The position numbers were made by a program, and so were the translations under genes. Shown in pieces: positions 28,753-37,091 of a DNA stretch of 64,000 nt; position 1 is the stretch's first letter; each line of letters begins with the position of its first letter. The stretch lies in the NCBI RefSeq assembly GCF_002020135.1, contig NZ_MPZS01000001.1, forward strand, positions 930,001 to 994,000, given 5' to 3'. The DNA comes from Thioclava marina. GTDB taxonomy: Bacteria; Pseudomonadota; Alphaproteobacteria; Rhodobacterales; Rhodobacteraceae. The notes under the pieces were generated by a model that saw only the letters and a list, made by a program, of their open reading frames with translations, did not search any database and was not told the DNA's origin.

Positions 28753-29513
28753 TGGACTTCAAGAAAATCCTCACCCCGATCCTGTCGATCATCGCCTTCC
28801 TCGCGCTCTGGGAGTTCATCGTTTGGGTCAATGGCTGGCCAAATTACGTGATGGCCTCGCCCTCGGATCTGCCCGCCGCCTATATCCGCTACTGGCAGCT
28901 GTTCCTGATCGACAGCTGGCAGACGCTCTGGCGCACCGTCGCGGGGCTCGCGCTGGCCATCGTCTTCGGCACGTTCCTCGGCATGGTGATGGGCTTTTCC
29001 AAGACCGCCCGCGACGCGCTCTACCCGCTGCTGGTGGGCTTCAACGCGATCCCGAAGGCGACCGTGGTGCCGGTTCTGGCGCTCCTTTTCATCGGCGCGC
29101 ATGACTTCAACACCGTGCTGATGGCCTTCATGATCTCTTTCTTTCCGATCGCGGTGTCGGTGGGGATTGGCCTGTCGACACTCGAGCCCGAATATCGCGA
29201 CATCCTCGGCGCGCTCGGCGCGTCGAAATTCACCATCTTCCGCAAGATCGCCCTGCCGAAGACGCTTCCCGAATTCTTCGGCGCGCTGAAGGTCTCGGTG
29301 ACGCTGGCCTTCATCGGCACCAACCTCGTCGAGATCATCTCGCCACACGGAAAAGGCCTCGGCGCGCTGTTTCTCTCGGGCCAGACCAACGGGGATTACC
29401 CGCTGATGTTCGCGGTCCTCATCGCCTTGGCCTTCCTCGGCATCCTTCTTTATTACGCCGTCGTCGCGCTGGAGAAGATCTTCGCCGGCTGGGCCGAGCG
29501 GCAACCGGGCTGA
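28752..29513 (+). CDS. ABC transporter permease (SsuC/TauC-like)
   Basis: A 253-residue inner-membrane permease with about six helices. The coupling loop reads DILGALGASKFTIFRKIALP, which fits the EAA motif of the group. The ATG overlaps the ATPase stop. After the gene the first half of an inverted repeat doublet begins within the stop codon region (29512), and its first hairpin could serve as a terminator for the operon. Confidence 0.92.
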   Translation: MDFKKILTPILSIIAFLALWEFIVWVNGWPNYVMASPSDLPAAYIRYWQLFLIDSWQTLWRTVAGLALAIVFGTFLGMVMGFSKTARDALYPLLVGFNAIPKATVVPVLALLFIGAHDFNTVLMAFMISFFPIAVSVGIGLSTLEPEYRDILGALGASKFTIFRKIALPKTLPEFFGALKVSVTLAFIGTNLVEIISPHGKGLGALFLSGQTNGDYPLMFAVLIALAFLGILLYYAVVALEKIFAGWAERQPG

Positions 29514-29573
29514 GGGGGCGCTGCCCCCTCTGGCTTTGCCATTCACCCCCGGGATATTTGAGCCAAGAGGAAG
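29512..29573 (+). repeat. dispersed structured repeat, copy B (left half of an inverted doublet)
   Basis: It starts with hairpin GAGGGGGC-GCT-GCCCCCTC (29512-29530). After a short spacer comes CCCCCGGGATATTTGAGCCA followed by AGAGGAAG. Copy C follows in inverted orientation after about seven bases. Confidence 0.8.
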
Positions 29574-29580
29574 TAACCGG

Positions 29581-29640
29581 TCTTCATCTGGCCGAAAATA
29601 CTCCAGGGGGAGGTGCGGCGCGCACCGGGGGCAGAGCCCC
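29581..29640 (-). repeat. dispersed structured repeat, copy C (right half of the doublet)
   Basis: Inverted relative to copy B: CTTCATCTGGCCGAAAATAC then CCAGGGGG, a small GGTGCGGCGCGCACC hairpin and GGGGGCAGAGCCCC. The two halves face each other tail to tail, as in REP doublets. Confidence 0.7.
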
Positions 29641-29655
29641 ATTCACGCTCCGCGC

Positions 29656-29684
29656 TTGCGAATCTGGTTCGGGTTTCCTATATC
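29656..29684 (+). promoter_or_regulatory. sigma-70-like promoter of the SRP RNA gene
   Basis: TTGCGA (29656-29661) and TATATC (29679-29684) are spaced by 17 bases. Transcription would begin around 29690, which matches the 5' end predicted from the RNA's terminal stem. Confidence 0.65.
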
Positions 29685-29689
29685 GCCTC

Positions 29690-29790
29690 TCGAGAGGTTG
29701 GCGCGGGCGAGCGCCTCGCCAACCCGGTCAGGTCCGGAAGGAAGCAGCCGCAACGAGCCCCGCTTGGGTCGCTGTCCAGCCTCTCACCTT
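29690..29790 (+). ncRNA. ffs: signal recognition particle RNA (4.5S, small bacterial type)
   Basis: The universally conserved SRP domain IV sequence GGTCAGGTCCGGAAGGAAGC is present at 29726-29745 and is followed by the matching return strand. The terminal stem is GAGAGG (29692-29697) with CCTCTC (29780-29785), giving an RNA of about 95-100 nt. The RNA binds Ffh and targets nascent membrane proteins to FtsY. A good promoter lies just upstream. The exact ends are estimated from the pairing. Confidence 0.93.
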
Positions 29791-29877
29791 ATCCCCCCGA
29801 AATGGCGCCGCGTCACCATGCCAGCTTGTGAGCGCTCGCCTCTTCGCTAATCTTCGCGTCAAATGGGAGGATTTGCC

Positions 29878-30789
29878 ATGTTCCGTATCGCTTTGGCCGC
29901 TCTGGCCTTTCTGCCTGCGCCGCTCTTCGCGGGCACGCTCACCACGGTCGAGGTCGCGCCGAATATTTATGCCATCGAAGGCCCGTTCGGGCAGCGCGAC
30001 GCCGAGAACCTCGGCAACAACGCAACCTTCGGGCTGATCGTGACGGAGGAGGGCGCGGTTCTGGTCGATGCGGGGGGCTCCTACAAGGGGGCAGCGGCGC
30101 TTGACGCGGTGATCGGCACGCTGACCGATCAGCCGGTGAAATACGTCATCGACACGGGCGGGCAGGATCACCGCTGGCTCGGCAATGGCTACTGGAAAGA
30201 GCACGGGGCCGAGATCATCACTTCGGAGGACGCGCTCGCCGATCAGAAGGCCCGCGCCTCGATGGAGCTGACGATGCTCGACGCGCTGCTGGGCAAGGAG
30301 GCGCTTGCGGGAACCGAGCCGGTCTATGCCGGAACCACTTTCGACGAGAGCTACACGCTTACCCTGGGCGGGCGCGAGATCGCGATCACCCATCCCGGCC
30401 CCGCCCATACGCCCGGCGACAGTTTCGTCTGGCTGCCTGCGGAGAAGGTGATGTTCACCGGCGATATCGTCTTCGTCGGCCGTATCCTTGGCGTGCTCGA
30501 CATGTCCTCGTCGAAAGGCTGGGTCGAGGCGTTCGAAGCCATGGCCGCGCATGAGCCCACCCATGTCGTGCCCGGTCACGGCCCAGCCACCGATCTCGCC
30601 ACAGCCACCCGCGACACCTATGATTACCTGACCAATCTGCGTGCCCGGATGGCCGAGTATATCGATGGCGGCGGCGATATCATCGGCTCGGTCGACGTGG
30701 ACCAGTCGCAATTCGAATACCTTCAGGATTTCGACACGCTCTCCAAGCGCAACGCGCAGGCTGTGTTCAGCCAGATGGAATGGGAATGA
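29878..30789 (+). CDS. metallo-beta-lactamase-fold protein, exported, with altered metal site
   Basis: A 303-residue protein with a signal peptide (1-18, LAALAFLPAPLFAG). The start at 29878 has GGGAGGA seven bases upstream; an ATG at 29863 lacks this. The fold is recognisable from AVLVDAGGS, HPGPAHTPGD, VMFTGDIVF and VVPGHG. In the key HxHxDH motif the two leading histidines are absent: the segment reads DTGGQDHRWLGN, so only the Asp-His pair remains. Metal site 1 would lose two ligands, leaving either a single-metal enzyme or a non-catalytic protein. It resembles the SoxH/quinoprotein-relay group. Function not assigned. Confidence 0.8.
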   Translation: MFRIALAALAFLPAPLFAGTLTTVEVAPNIYAIEGPFGQRDAENLGNNATFGLIVTEEGAVLVDAGGSYKGAAALDAVIGTLTDQPVKYVIDTGGQDHRWLGNGYWKEHGAEIITSEDALADQKARASMELTMLDALLGKEALAGTEPVYAGTTFDESYTLTLGGREIAITHPGPAHTPGDSFVWLPAEKVMFTGDIVFVGRILGVLDMSSSKGWVEAFEAMAAHEPTHVVPGHGPATDLATATRDTYDYLTNLRARMAEYIDGGGDIIGSVDVDQSQFEYLQDFDTLSKRNAQAVFSQMEWE

Positions 30790-30852
30790 GCCGGGTGGAC
30801 GCCGGAGGCGCGGGGGCCTAATCTGGCGCCTGCGCAAGACACCGGAGCCCCG

Positions 30853-32589
30853 ATGACCGACACCCAATACCAGGTTCTCGCCCGCAAATACCGCCCCGCC
30901 ACCTTTGCCGACCTGATCGGTCAGGATGCCATGGTGCGCACGTTGAAGAACGCCTTCGCCGCCGACCGGATCGCGCAGGCCTTCATCATGACGGGGATTC
31001 GCGGCACGGGGAAAACGACCACGGCGCGGATCATCGCGAAGGGGCTCAATTGCGTGGGCCCCGATGGTCAGGGCAACCCCACCACCGAGCCCTGCCTGCA
31101 ATGCGAGCATTGCAAGGCCATCGCCGAGGGCCGCCATGTCGACGTGATGGAGATGGACGCCGCCTCGCGCACGGGCGTCGGCGATATCCGCGAGATCATC
31201 GAGTCAGTGCATTACCGGGCGGCCTCGGCGCGCTACAAGGTCTATATCATCGACGAGGTTCACATGCTCTCCACGAGCGCGTTCAACGCGCTTCTGAAGA
31301 CGCTGGAGGAACCGCCCGCCCATGTGAAATTCATCTTCGCCACGACCGAGATCCGCAAGGTCCCGGTGACGGTGCTCAGCCGCTGCCAGCGCTTCGATCT
31401 GAAGCGGATCGAGCCCGAGGTGATGATCGACCATCTCAAACGGATCGCGGAAAAGGAAAACGCGCAGATCGCGCATGACGCGCTGGCGCTGATCACCCGT
31501 GCGGCAGAAGGCTCGGTGCGCGATGCGATGTCGCTGCTCGATCAGGCCATTGCCCACGGTGCAGGCGAGACCACGGCCGAGCAGGTCCGCGCGATGCTGG
31601 GCCTTGCCGATCGCGGCCGGGTGCTCGATCTTTTCGACATGATCCTGCACGGGCAGGCCGCCGAGGCTCTGACGGAACTCGCCGCGCAATATGCCGACGG
31701 GGCCGACCCGATGGCGATCCTGCGCGATCTGGCCGAGATCACGCATTGGGTCTCGGTGATCAAGGTGACGCCCGAAGCCGCCGAAGATCCGACCGTCCCC
31801 CCCGAGGAGCGCAATCGCGGCCAGGAGATGGCCGCCGCCCTGCCGATGCGGGTCCTGTCGCGGCTCTGGCAGATGCTCCTGAAGGCGCTGGAAGAGGTCG
31901 CGGGGGCACCCAATGCGATGATGGCGACCGAGATGGCGGTGATCCGCATGACCCATGTGGCCGACCTGCCCGACCCTGAAACGCTGATCAAGAAGATCCA
32001 GCAGGGCAGCGCGCAGACGCAAGCTGCGGGCCGTGGCCCCGCGCCCTCGACCGGCCCTGTCCATGGCGCGACGCTGCGCGCCCGGCGCGCCGGTGGCGGC
32101 GCGGTCGCCGCCGCAGCCCCTGCCCCGCAGCACGACCCGATGGCCGATGCGCTCGCGCGCTTTGCCAGCTTCGACGACGTGGTCGACCTGATCGCCCGGA
32201 TGCGCGACATGACCCTGCTGCTCGAGGTCGAGAGCAACCTGCGCCTCGTGAGCTACCGCCCCGGCCGGATCGAGTTCGAACCGACCCCGCGGGCCTCGCG
32301 CGATCTCGCCGCGACCCTTTCGGCACGGCTGCAAGGCTGGACCGGCGCGCGCTGGGGGGTCTCCGTGGTCTCCGAAGGCGGCGCGCCCACCATAGCCGAG
32401 GTGAAAGCCGCCGAGATGGCCAAGGCGCAATCCGAGGCGATGGCGAACCCGCTAGTCGCCGCGATCTTCGAAGCCTTCCCGCAAGCGCAATTCGACGAGA
32501 TTGCAACCGCCGAGGACCTGGCCGCCGAGATCGAGACCGAGGCACTGCCCGAGGTCGAGGATGAATGGGATCCCTTCGAGGAAGGGTGA
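30853..32589 (+). CDS. dnaX: DNA polymerase III subunit gamma/tau
   Basis: A 578-residue clamp-loader ATPase. The N-terminal AAA+ module has Walker A GIRGTGKTT, a zinc knuckle (CVGP...CLQCEHC), the VYIIDEVHMLS Walker B and the sensor ATTEIRKVPVTVLSRC. A Pro/Ala-rich linker near residues 390-430 leads to a C-terminal tau part that contacts the polymerase. It is followed by ybaB and recR, the widely conserved dnaX-ybaB-recR order, here with a 250-base gap before ybaB that holds only a small AGCCGC/GCGGCT hairpin just after the stop. Confidence 0.96.
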   Translation: MTDTQYQVLARKYRPATFADLIGQDAMVRTLKNAFAADRIAQAFIMTGIRGTGKTTTARIIAKGLNCVGPDGQGNPTTEPCLQCEHCKAIAEGRHVDVMEMDAASRTGVGDIREIIESVHYRAASARYKVYIIDEVHMLSTSAFNALLKTLEEPPAHVKFIFATTEIRKVPVTVLSRCQRFDLKRIEPEVMIDHLKRIAEKENAQIAHDALALITRAAEGSVRDAMSLLDQAIAHGAGETTAEQVRAMLGLADRGRVLDLFDMILHGQAAEALTELAAQYADGADPMAILRDLAEITHWVSVIKVTPEAAEDPTVPPEERNRGQEMAAALPMRVLSRLWQMLLKALEEVAGAPNAMMATEMAVIRMTHVADLPDPETLIKKIQQGSAQTQAAGRGPAPSTGPVHGATLRARRAGGGAVAAAAPAPQHDPMADALARFASFDDVVDLIARMRDMTLLLEVESNLRLVSYRPGRIEFEPTPRASRDLAATLSARLQGWTGARWGVSVVSEGGAPTIAEVKAAEMAKAQSEAMANPLVAAIFEAFPQAQFDEIATAEDLAAEIETEALPEVEDEWDPFEEG

Positions 32590-32839
32590 AGCCGCTCCCT
32601 GCGGCTCGGGCGACCAGCCCGGACCGCTCCCGACCGGCCTCCGGAAAGGCTCATTCGCAAGAAAACGCGGGTACGCGCGCCTTCACGACAAAGCGCCAGA
32701 CCACATCTACCAGCCATGCACCCCAGAGGATCGGGCGAGAAGCATACGGACTTCGCCAATCGTTTTCCCGCCTTCTCCCTTGTCCGTCCCCGCGCCGATG
32801 CGTATCTCTGGACCCAAGCCAAACGTGACGGAGTGAGCG

Positions 32840-33184
32840 ATGTTCAAGGGATTGGGCGCCATGGGCGACATGGCCAAGATGATGAAGGCCGCCAAGGAAA
32901 TGCAGGAGAAGATGGGCCAGCTCCAGGAGGAGCTGAAATCCATCGTGGTCATCGGCGAGGCCGGGGCCGGCCTCGTGCAGGCGCGCGCTACCGCCAAGGG
33001 TGAGCTGACCGGCCTCTCCATCGACCCCTCGATCCTTCAGGCCTCGGAAAAGGAAGTCGTCGAGGATCTGATCCTCGCCGCGATCAAGGACACGCAGGCC
33101 AAGGCGAAGATCCGCGAGCAGGAAGAACAAAAGCGCCTCCTGCGCGAGCTCGGCCTGCCCGAGAACATGGACCTGCCGGTCTGA
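32840..33184 (+). CDS. ybaB: YbaB/EbfC nucleoid-associated protein
   Basis: A 114-residue DNA-binding protein. The family features are an N-terminal helix ([20 protein letters not shown]), the [16 protein letters not shown] core, and a Lys/Glu-rich C-terminal helix. It forms dimers that bind DNA. The gene lies one base upstream of recR, so the two are cotranscribed and probably coupled in translation. Confidence 0.94.
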   Translation: MFKGLGAMGDMAKMMKAAKEMQEKMGQLQEELKSIVVIGEAGAGLVQARATAKGELTGLSIDPSILQASEKEVVEDLILAAIKDTQAKAKIREQEEQKRLLRELGLPENMDLPV

Positions 33185-33185
33185 G

Positions 33186-33785
33186 ATGACGGGCGGGCGC
33201 GACGAGATCGAGGCGCTGATCGCCCTGATGGCGCGGCTGCCGGGGCTCGGGCCCCGCTCGGCGCGCCGGGCGGTGCTGCACCTGATTTCGAAACGCGCCC
33301 AGTTGATGGGACCCTTGGCCGAATCCATGGCCGGGGTCGCCCGCACGGCGCGTGAATGCGCGCGCTGCGGCAATATCTCGACCTCCGCCATCTGCGACAT
33401 CTGCGAAGACGAGCGCCGTGCCACGGGCGAGATCTGCGTGATCGAAGACGTGGCCGATCTCTGGGCGATGGAACGCGGCCACGCCTTCAAGGGTCGCTAC
33501 CATGTGCTGGGCGGCACGCTTTCCGCGCTCGACGCGATCGGGCCCGAAGACCTGCGCATCCCCGATCTTTTGGAACGGGTCGCGGCCGAGGGGATCTCGG
33601 AAGTGATCCTCGCGCTCAACGCGACCGTCGAAGGCCAGACGACCGCTCATTACATCGCCGAAGCGCTCGAGGGGCGCGGCGTCACGGTCACCAGCCTCGC
33701 GCAAGGCGTGCCGATCGGGGGCGAGCTCGACTATCTCGACGATGGCACGATCCAGGCAGCCCTTCGCGCCCGCAAGGCGTTCTGA
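33186..33785 (+). CDS. recR: recombination mediator RecR
   Basis: A 199-residue protein of the RecFOR gap-repair pathway that helps load RecA on SSB-coated DNA. An N-terminal HhH ([20 protein letters not shown]) is followed by a four-cysteine zinc site (CARC...CDIC), and then a Toprim domain with [13 protein letters not shown] and [13 protein letters not shown]. Length is normal. It directly follows ybaB. A reversed copy of the dispersed repeat begins nine bases after its stop. Confidence 0.96.
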   Translation: MTGGRDEIEALIALMARLPGLGPRSARRAVLHLISKRAQLMGPLAESMAGVARTARECARCGNISTSAICDICEDERRATGEICVIEDVADLWAMERGHAFKGRYHVLGGTLSALDAIGPEDLRIPDLLERVAAEGISEVILALNATVEGQTTAHYIAEALEGRGVTVTSLAQGVPIGGELDYLDDGTIQAALRARKAF

Positions 33786-33792
33786 ACGCCTC

Positions 33793-33826
33793 CTTCCTCT
33801 TGGCTGAAATATCCCCGCCGGAGGCT
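33793..33826 (-). repeat. dispersed structured repeat, copy D (partial, reversed)
   Basis: CTTCCTCTTGGCTGAAATAT followed by CCCCGCCGGAGG gives the core and tail of the repeat in reverse orientation. The GGGGCGCTGCCCC hairpin is not evident, so this copy is truncated or diverged. It lies between recR and the GST gene. Confidence 0.65.
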
Positions 33827-33954
33827 CCTGCCCCGGCCTGCTCGCACTATCGTCAGGCAGGAGCTTGCCGGGTTGCGGCTGCCCACCATTGAACCCGCGC
33901 GCGGCCCTCGCTATCAGGGATGAAACCCCAACGAGAGATGAGAACTTCGAGCCG

Positions 33955-34620
33955 ATGATCCGCCTCTATCATGTCGCCCTCTCCCCGTTCTGCCGCAAGG
34001 TCCGCCTGACGCTGGCCGAGAAGAAGCTCGAAGTCGAACTCGTCGAGGAGCGCTACTGGGAGCAGCAGCCCGATTTCCTGCGCCGCAACCCGGCGGGCAA
34101 GGTGCCGGTGCTGAAGATGGACGGGATGGTCATGGCCGAGAGCCAGGCGATCTGCGAATATATCGAGGAAACCCACCCCGAGGCCCCACTGATGCCGCGC
34201 GATCCCGCCGCGCGCTACGAAGTGCGCCGTCTTTGCGCCTGGTTCGACGACAAGTTCAACGACGAGGTTACCGCGAAGGTGATGGGCGAGCGGGTCTGGA
34301 AGAAGGTCCGCAAGGAAGGCTATCCCGACAGCAAGACCGTGAAGGCGGGGCTTTCGGCGATCAAGTATCACCTCGACTACATGGGCTGGCTGCTCGATCA
34401 GCGCCGCTGGCTCGCAGGCGATGTGATGACGCTCGCCGATTTCGCCGCCGCCGCGCATCTGAGCTGCCTCGACTATATCTCGGATGTGGACTGGAACCGT
34501 CAGGAGGCGGTGAAGGACTGGTATGCGAAGATCAAGTCGCGCCCGGCCTTCCGTTCGCTTCTGGCCGATCAACTGCCGGGCATGCCGCCCGCGCCGCAAT
34601 ATGCGGAGCTGGATTTCTGA
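33955..34620 (+). CDS. glutathione S-transferase family protein
   Basis: A 221-residue two-domain protein. The thioredoxin-like N-terminus has [14 protein letters not shown] with a candidate catalytic Cys13, then [13 protein letters not shown] and the glutathione-binding [12 protein letters not shown]. The C-terminal helical domain includes [17 protein letters not shown]. The Cys-containing active site suggests a beta- or omega-like class rather than the Ser/Tyr classes. The ATG at 33955 was chosen as the start of the fold; the frame opens at 33865. Substrate unknown. Confidence 0.9.
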   Translation: MIRLYHVALSPFCRKVRLTLAEKKLEVELVEERYWEQQPDFLRRNPAGKVPVLKMDGMVMAESQAICEYIEETHPEAPLMPRDPAARYEVRRLCAWFDDKFNDEVTAKVMGERVWKKVRKEGYPDSKTVKAGLSAIKYHLDYMGWLLDQRRWLAGDVMTLADFAAAAHLSCLDYISDVDWNRQEAVKDWYAKIKSRPAFRSLLADQLPGMPPAPQYAELDF

Positions 34621-34631
34621 GATCCGGCGTC

Positions 34632-34688
34632 GAGGGGCGCTGCCCCGCTCCCTGCGGGAGCCCCCGGGATATTTTCGCCAAGAGGAAG
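34632..34688 (+). repeat. dispersed structured repeat, copy E, feeding the queG RBS
   Basis: Hairpin 1 GAGGGGC-GCT-GCCCC, hairpin 2 GCTCCCTGCGGGAGC, then CCCCCGGGATATTTTCGCCA and AGAGGAAG. Its last bases (AGAGGAAG) fall 9-16 bases ahead of the queG start codon and are the only purine-rich site there. Confidence 0.8.
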
Positions 34689-34696
34689 AGGCCGCC

Positions 34697-35722
34697 GTGG
34701 ACGATCTGAAGACACGGTTGGTCGCGAGGGCCCTCGAAGAAGGGTTCTCGAAGGCGCGGGTGACCACGCCCGATGCGATCCCGCAGGCCGCCGAGCGGTT
34801 GGAAGCCTTTGTGGATGCCGGGATGCATGGTCAGATGGGGTGGATGGAGGAGCGCCGGAACTGGCGTGGCAATCCGGCGGCGCTCTGGCCCGAGGCGCGC
34901 TCGGTCGTGATGCTGGCCGAGGCCTATACGCCGGATTACGACCCGCTGGACTTACTGGCGAGGCGCGACCGTGGCGTGATCTCGGCCTATGCGCAGGGCA
35001 AGGACTATCATGATCTGGTGAAGAAGCGACTCAAGCGGGTCGGGCGTTGGCTGCTCGATCAGGTCGAGGGCGAGGAGATCAAGGTCTTCGTGGATACCGC
35101 GCCGGTGATGGAGAAGCCCTTGGGACAGGCGGCGGGACTTGGCTGGCAGGGCAAGCACACGAACCTTCTGGCGCGCGATCTGGGGAGCTGGTTTTTTCTC
35201 GGTGCGATCTTCACCACCGTCGAACTGCCGCCCGACACGCCTGAGATCAGCCATTGCGGGTCCTGCACGGCCTGCCTCGACATCTGCCCGACCGACGCCT
35301 TCCCCGCGCCCTATCAACTCGATGCGCGGCGCTGCATCTCCTACCTGACGATCGAGCACAAGGGGCAGATTGCGCCGGAGCTTCGCACGAAACTCGGCAA
35401 CCGGATCTATGGCTGCGACGATTGCCTGGCGGCCTGCCCGTGGAACAAGTTCGCCGCCGAAGCGCGGGAGTTGCGCTATCACGGGGGCGTCGGCGCGCCG
35501 CCGCTGGCGGAGCTCGCGGCCCTTGACGATATGGCGTTCCGGGCACGTTTCGCGGGCTCGCCGATCAAGCGGATCGGGCGGGATCGGTTCTTGCGCAATG
35601 TGCTTTATGCGATCGGAAATTCCGGCGATCCGACGCTGCGCGACGCGGCCCGCCCCCATCAGAACGACCCCGACCCGGTGGTGGCCGAAGCGGCCGCCTG
35701 GGCCCTGATGCGACTGGCGTAA
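34697..35722 (+). CDS. queG: epoxyqueuosine reductase
   Basis: A 341-residue cobalamin-dependent iron-sulfur enzyme that performs the last step of tRNA queuosine synthesis. Two [4Fe-4S] motifs are visible: [17 protein letters not shown] and [32 protein letters not shown] is a family hallmark, and a C-terminal HEAT-like part follows. The start was set at GTG 34697, with AGAGGAAG upstream supplied by the dispersed repeat; the frame is open farther back to 34523 through the GST gene. No other queuosine genes are in view. Confidence 0.92.
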   Translation: MDDLKTRLVARALEEGFSKARVTTPDAIPQAAERLEAFVDAGMHGQMGWMEERRNWRGNPAALWPEARSVVMLAEAYTPDYDPLDLLARRDRGVISAYAQGKDYHDLVKKRLKRVGRWLLDQVEGEEIKVFVDTAPVMEKPLGQAAGLGWQGKHTNLLARDLGSWFFLGAIFTTVELPPDTPEISHCGSCTACLDICPTDAFPAPYQLDARRCISYLTIEHKGQIAPELRTKLGNRIYGCDDCLAACPWNKFAAEARELRYHGGVGAPPLAELAALDDMAFRARFAGSPIKRIGRDRFLRNVLYAIGNSGDPTLRDAARPHQNDPDPVVAEAAAWALMRLA

Positions 35723-35764
35723 AATCGCGATTGCAAGCCCGGCGCGCCGCGCTAGCTTGGCGGC

Positions 35765-36706
35765 ATGACCAGTTCTGCGCTTCCCACACCTTCGCCGATG
35801 ACCGGCATCAGCCTCAAGCTCGGAGCCGTGATCGGTTTCGTGGTGATGCAGGCGATGATCAAGGCCGTGGCCTCGGAGGTGCCTCCGGGCGAAGCGGTCT
35901 TCTTCCGGTCGTTCATCGGGATTCTCCCGATCCTGATCTGGCTGGCCTGGCGACACGAGCTGGGACAAGGGCTGCGCGTGGCCAAGCCGATCAATCACGT
36001 GATGCGCGGGGTGATCGGGACGACGGCTATGGGCATGGGCTTTGCCGCGCTTGCCTTCCTTCCCCTGCCCGAAGCGACCGCGCTCGGCTATGCGGCCCCG
36101 CTTCTCACCGTGGTCTTCGCGGCGCTCTTGCTGAAGGAAACGGTGCGCGTTTTCCGGATTTCGGCGGTGGGGCTCGGCCTTCTGGGCGTGCTGATCGTGC
36201 TCTGGCCCAAACTCGGCGGCGAGGGCCCCGATGCCGGCGCCGAAGCGTTCGGCGCGGCGCTGGCATTGTCCGGGGCCACCTGCGCGGCGCTGGCACAGAT
36301 CCAGATCCGGCGCATGGTCGGCACCGAGCGTGCCTCGGCCATCGTGTTCTGGTTCTCGGCCACCGCGAGCGTGCTGTCGCTTCTCTCCCTGCCCTTCGGC
36401 TGGGTGATGCCCGGACCACGTGAGGCGGCGCTTTTGATCGGGGCGGGGCTGCTGGGCGGGACGGCGCAGATTCTGCTCACCTCGGCCTATCGCTTTGCGG
36501 ATGCCTCGGTCGTGGCCCCCTTCGATTACGCCTCGATGATCTTCGCGCTGGCGATCGGTTATTCGGTCTTCGACGAGATCCCGACGGCGGCGACGCTTTG
36601 GGGGGCCGCGCTGATCATCGCGGCGGGGATTGCGATTATCCTGCGCGAACATTGGCTTGGACTGGAACGACGCCGAGCGCGCAAGGCTGGCACACCCCAA
36701 GGTTGA
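35765..36706 (+). CDS. EamA/DMT-family transporter
   Basis: A 313-residue inner-membrane protein with two EamA repeats and about ten helices. Repeat one includes FFRSFIGILPILIWLAW and PLPEATALGYAAPLLTVVF; repeat two ends near APFDYASMIFALAIGY. Members export amino acids or other small metabolites; the substrate is unknown. It has a Lys/Arg-rich C-terminal tail. A small hairpin (GCGACG, AAAAAA loop, CGTCGC) lies 15 bases after the stop but has no T-run. Confidence 0.88.
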   Translation: MTSSALPTPSPMTGISLKLGAVIGFVVMQAMIKAVASEVPPGEAVFFRSFIGILPILIWLAWRHELGQGLRVAKPINHVMRGVIGTTAMGMGFAALAFLPLPEATALGYAAPLLTVVFAALLLKETVRVFRISAVGLGLLGVLIVLWPKLGGEGPDAGAEAFGAALALSGATCAALAQIQIRRMVGTERASAIVFWFSATASVLSLLSLPFGWVMPGPREAALLIGAGLLGGTAQILLTSAYRFADASVVAPFDYASMIFALAIGYSVFDEIPTAATLWGAALIIAAGIAIILREHWLGLERRRARKAGTPQG

Positions 36707-36808
36707 GCCGCTTTCCGCCTGCGACGAAAAAACGTCGCCCCAAGCATCCCCGACTCATTACAAATCTGTTATAAACACGGCGTAGCGATGAAGAGAGGAG
36801 GAAGATCC

Positions 36809-36994
36809 ATGTCCCGTCACATCATCGACCACGCCAAGCCGAATTCCGACGGTTCGCGTCTCAAGCGGTTCCTCGAACTGCAGCGGCGTGAGGGCATCCA
36901 TCCCGCGATCAAGGAGCTCAGCAAACGCGAGCAGCCCGTCAACGGTGCGCGCATGAAGCAGTTCCTCAAGATCGAGCGGGCCGAAGCGACCTGA
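36809..36994 (+). CDS. small basic protein with an internal motif duplication
   Basis: A 61-residue protein. The ATG at 36809 is preceded by AGGAGGAAGATCC, a near-perfect ribosome binding site, whereas the ATG at 36788 is not. A TATAAA box at 36770-36775 may be its -10. Two segments resemble each other: GSRLKRFLELQRREG (about 15-29) and GARMKQFLKIERAEA (about 46-60), with the shared pattern G-(S/A)-R-x-K-x-F-L-x-x-x-R. This suggests two short amphipathic helices joined by a linker. No signal peptide or membrane segment. I do not recognise a named family. A strong terminator follows. Confidence 0.75.
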   Translation: MSRHIIDHAKPNSDGSRLKRFLELQRREGIHPAIKELSKREQPVNGARMKQFLKIERAEAT

Positions 36995-37035
36995 GCACCG
37001 CACGACAGGGCCTTCTGCGGAAGACCGGCATAGCA

Positions 37036-37067
37036 AAAAGGGCGCGCCCGATCCGGTGCGCCCTTTT
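37036..37067. terminator. bidirectional Rho-independent terminator
   Basis: A 10-bp stem AAAAGGGCGC (37036-37045) with GCGCCCTTTT (37058-37067) and a 12-base loop. It lies between the convergent small protein gene and ilvE and provides T-tracts in both directions. Confidence 0.88.
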
Positions 37068-37091
37068 CCGTTTGTCTGGCGTTGAGGCGCG

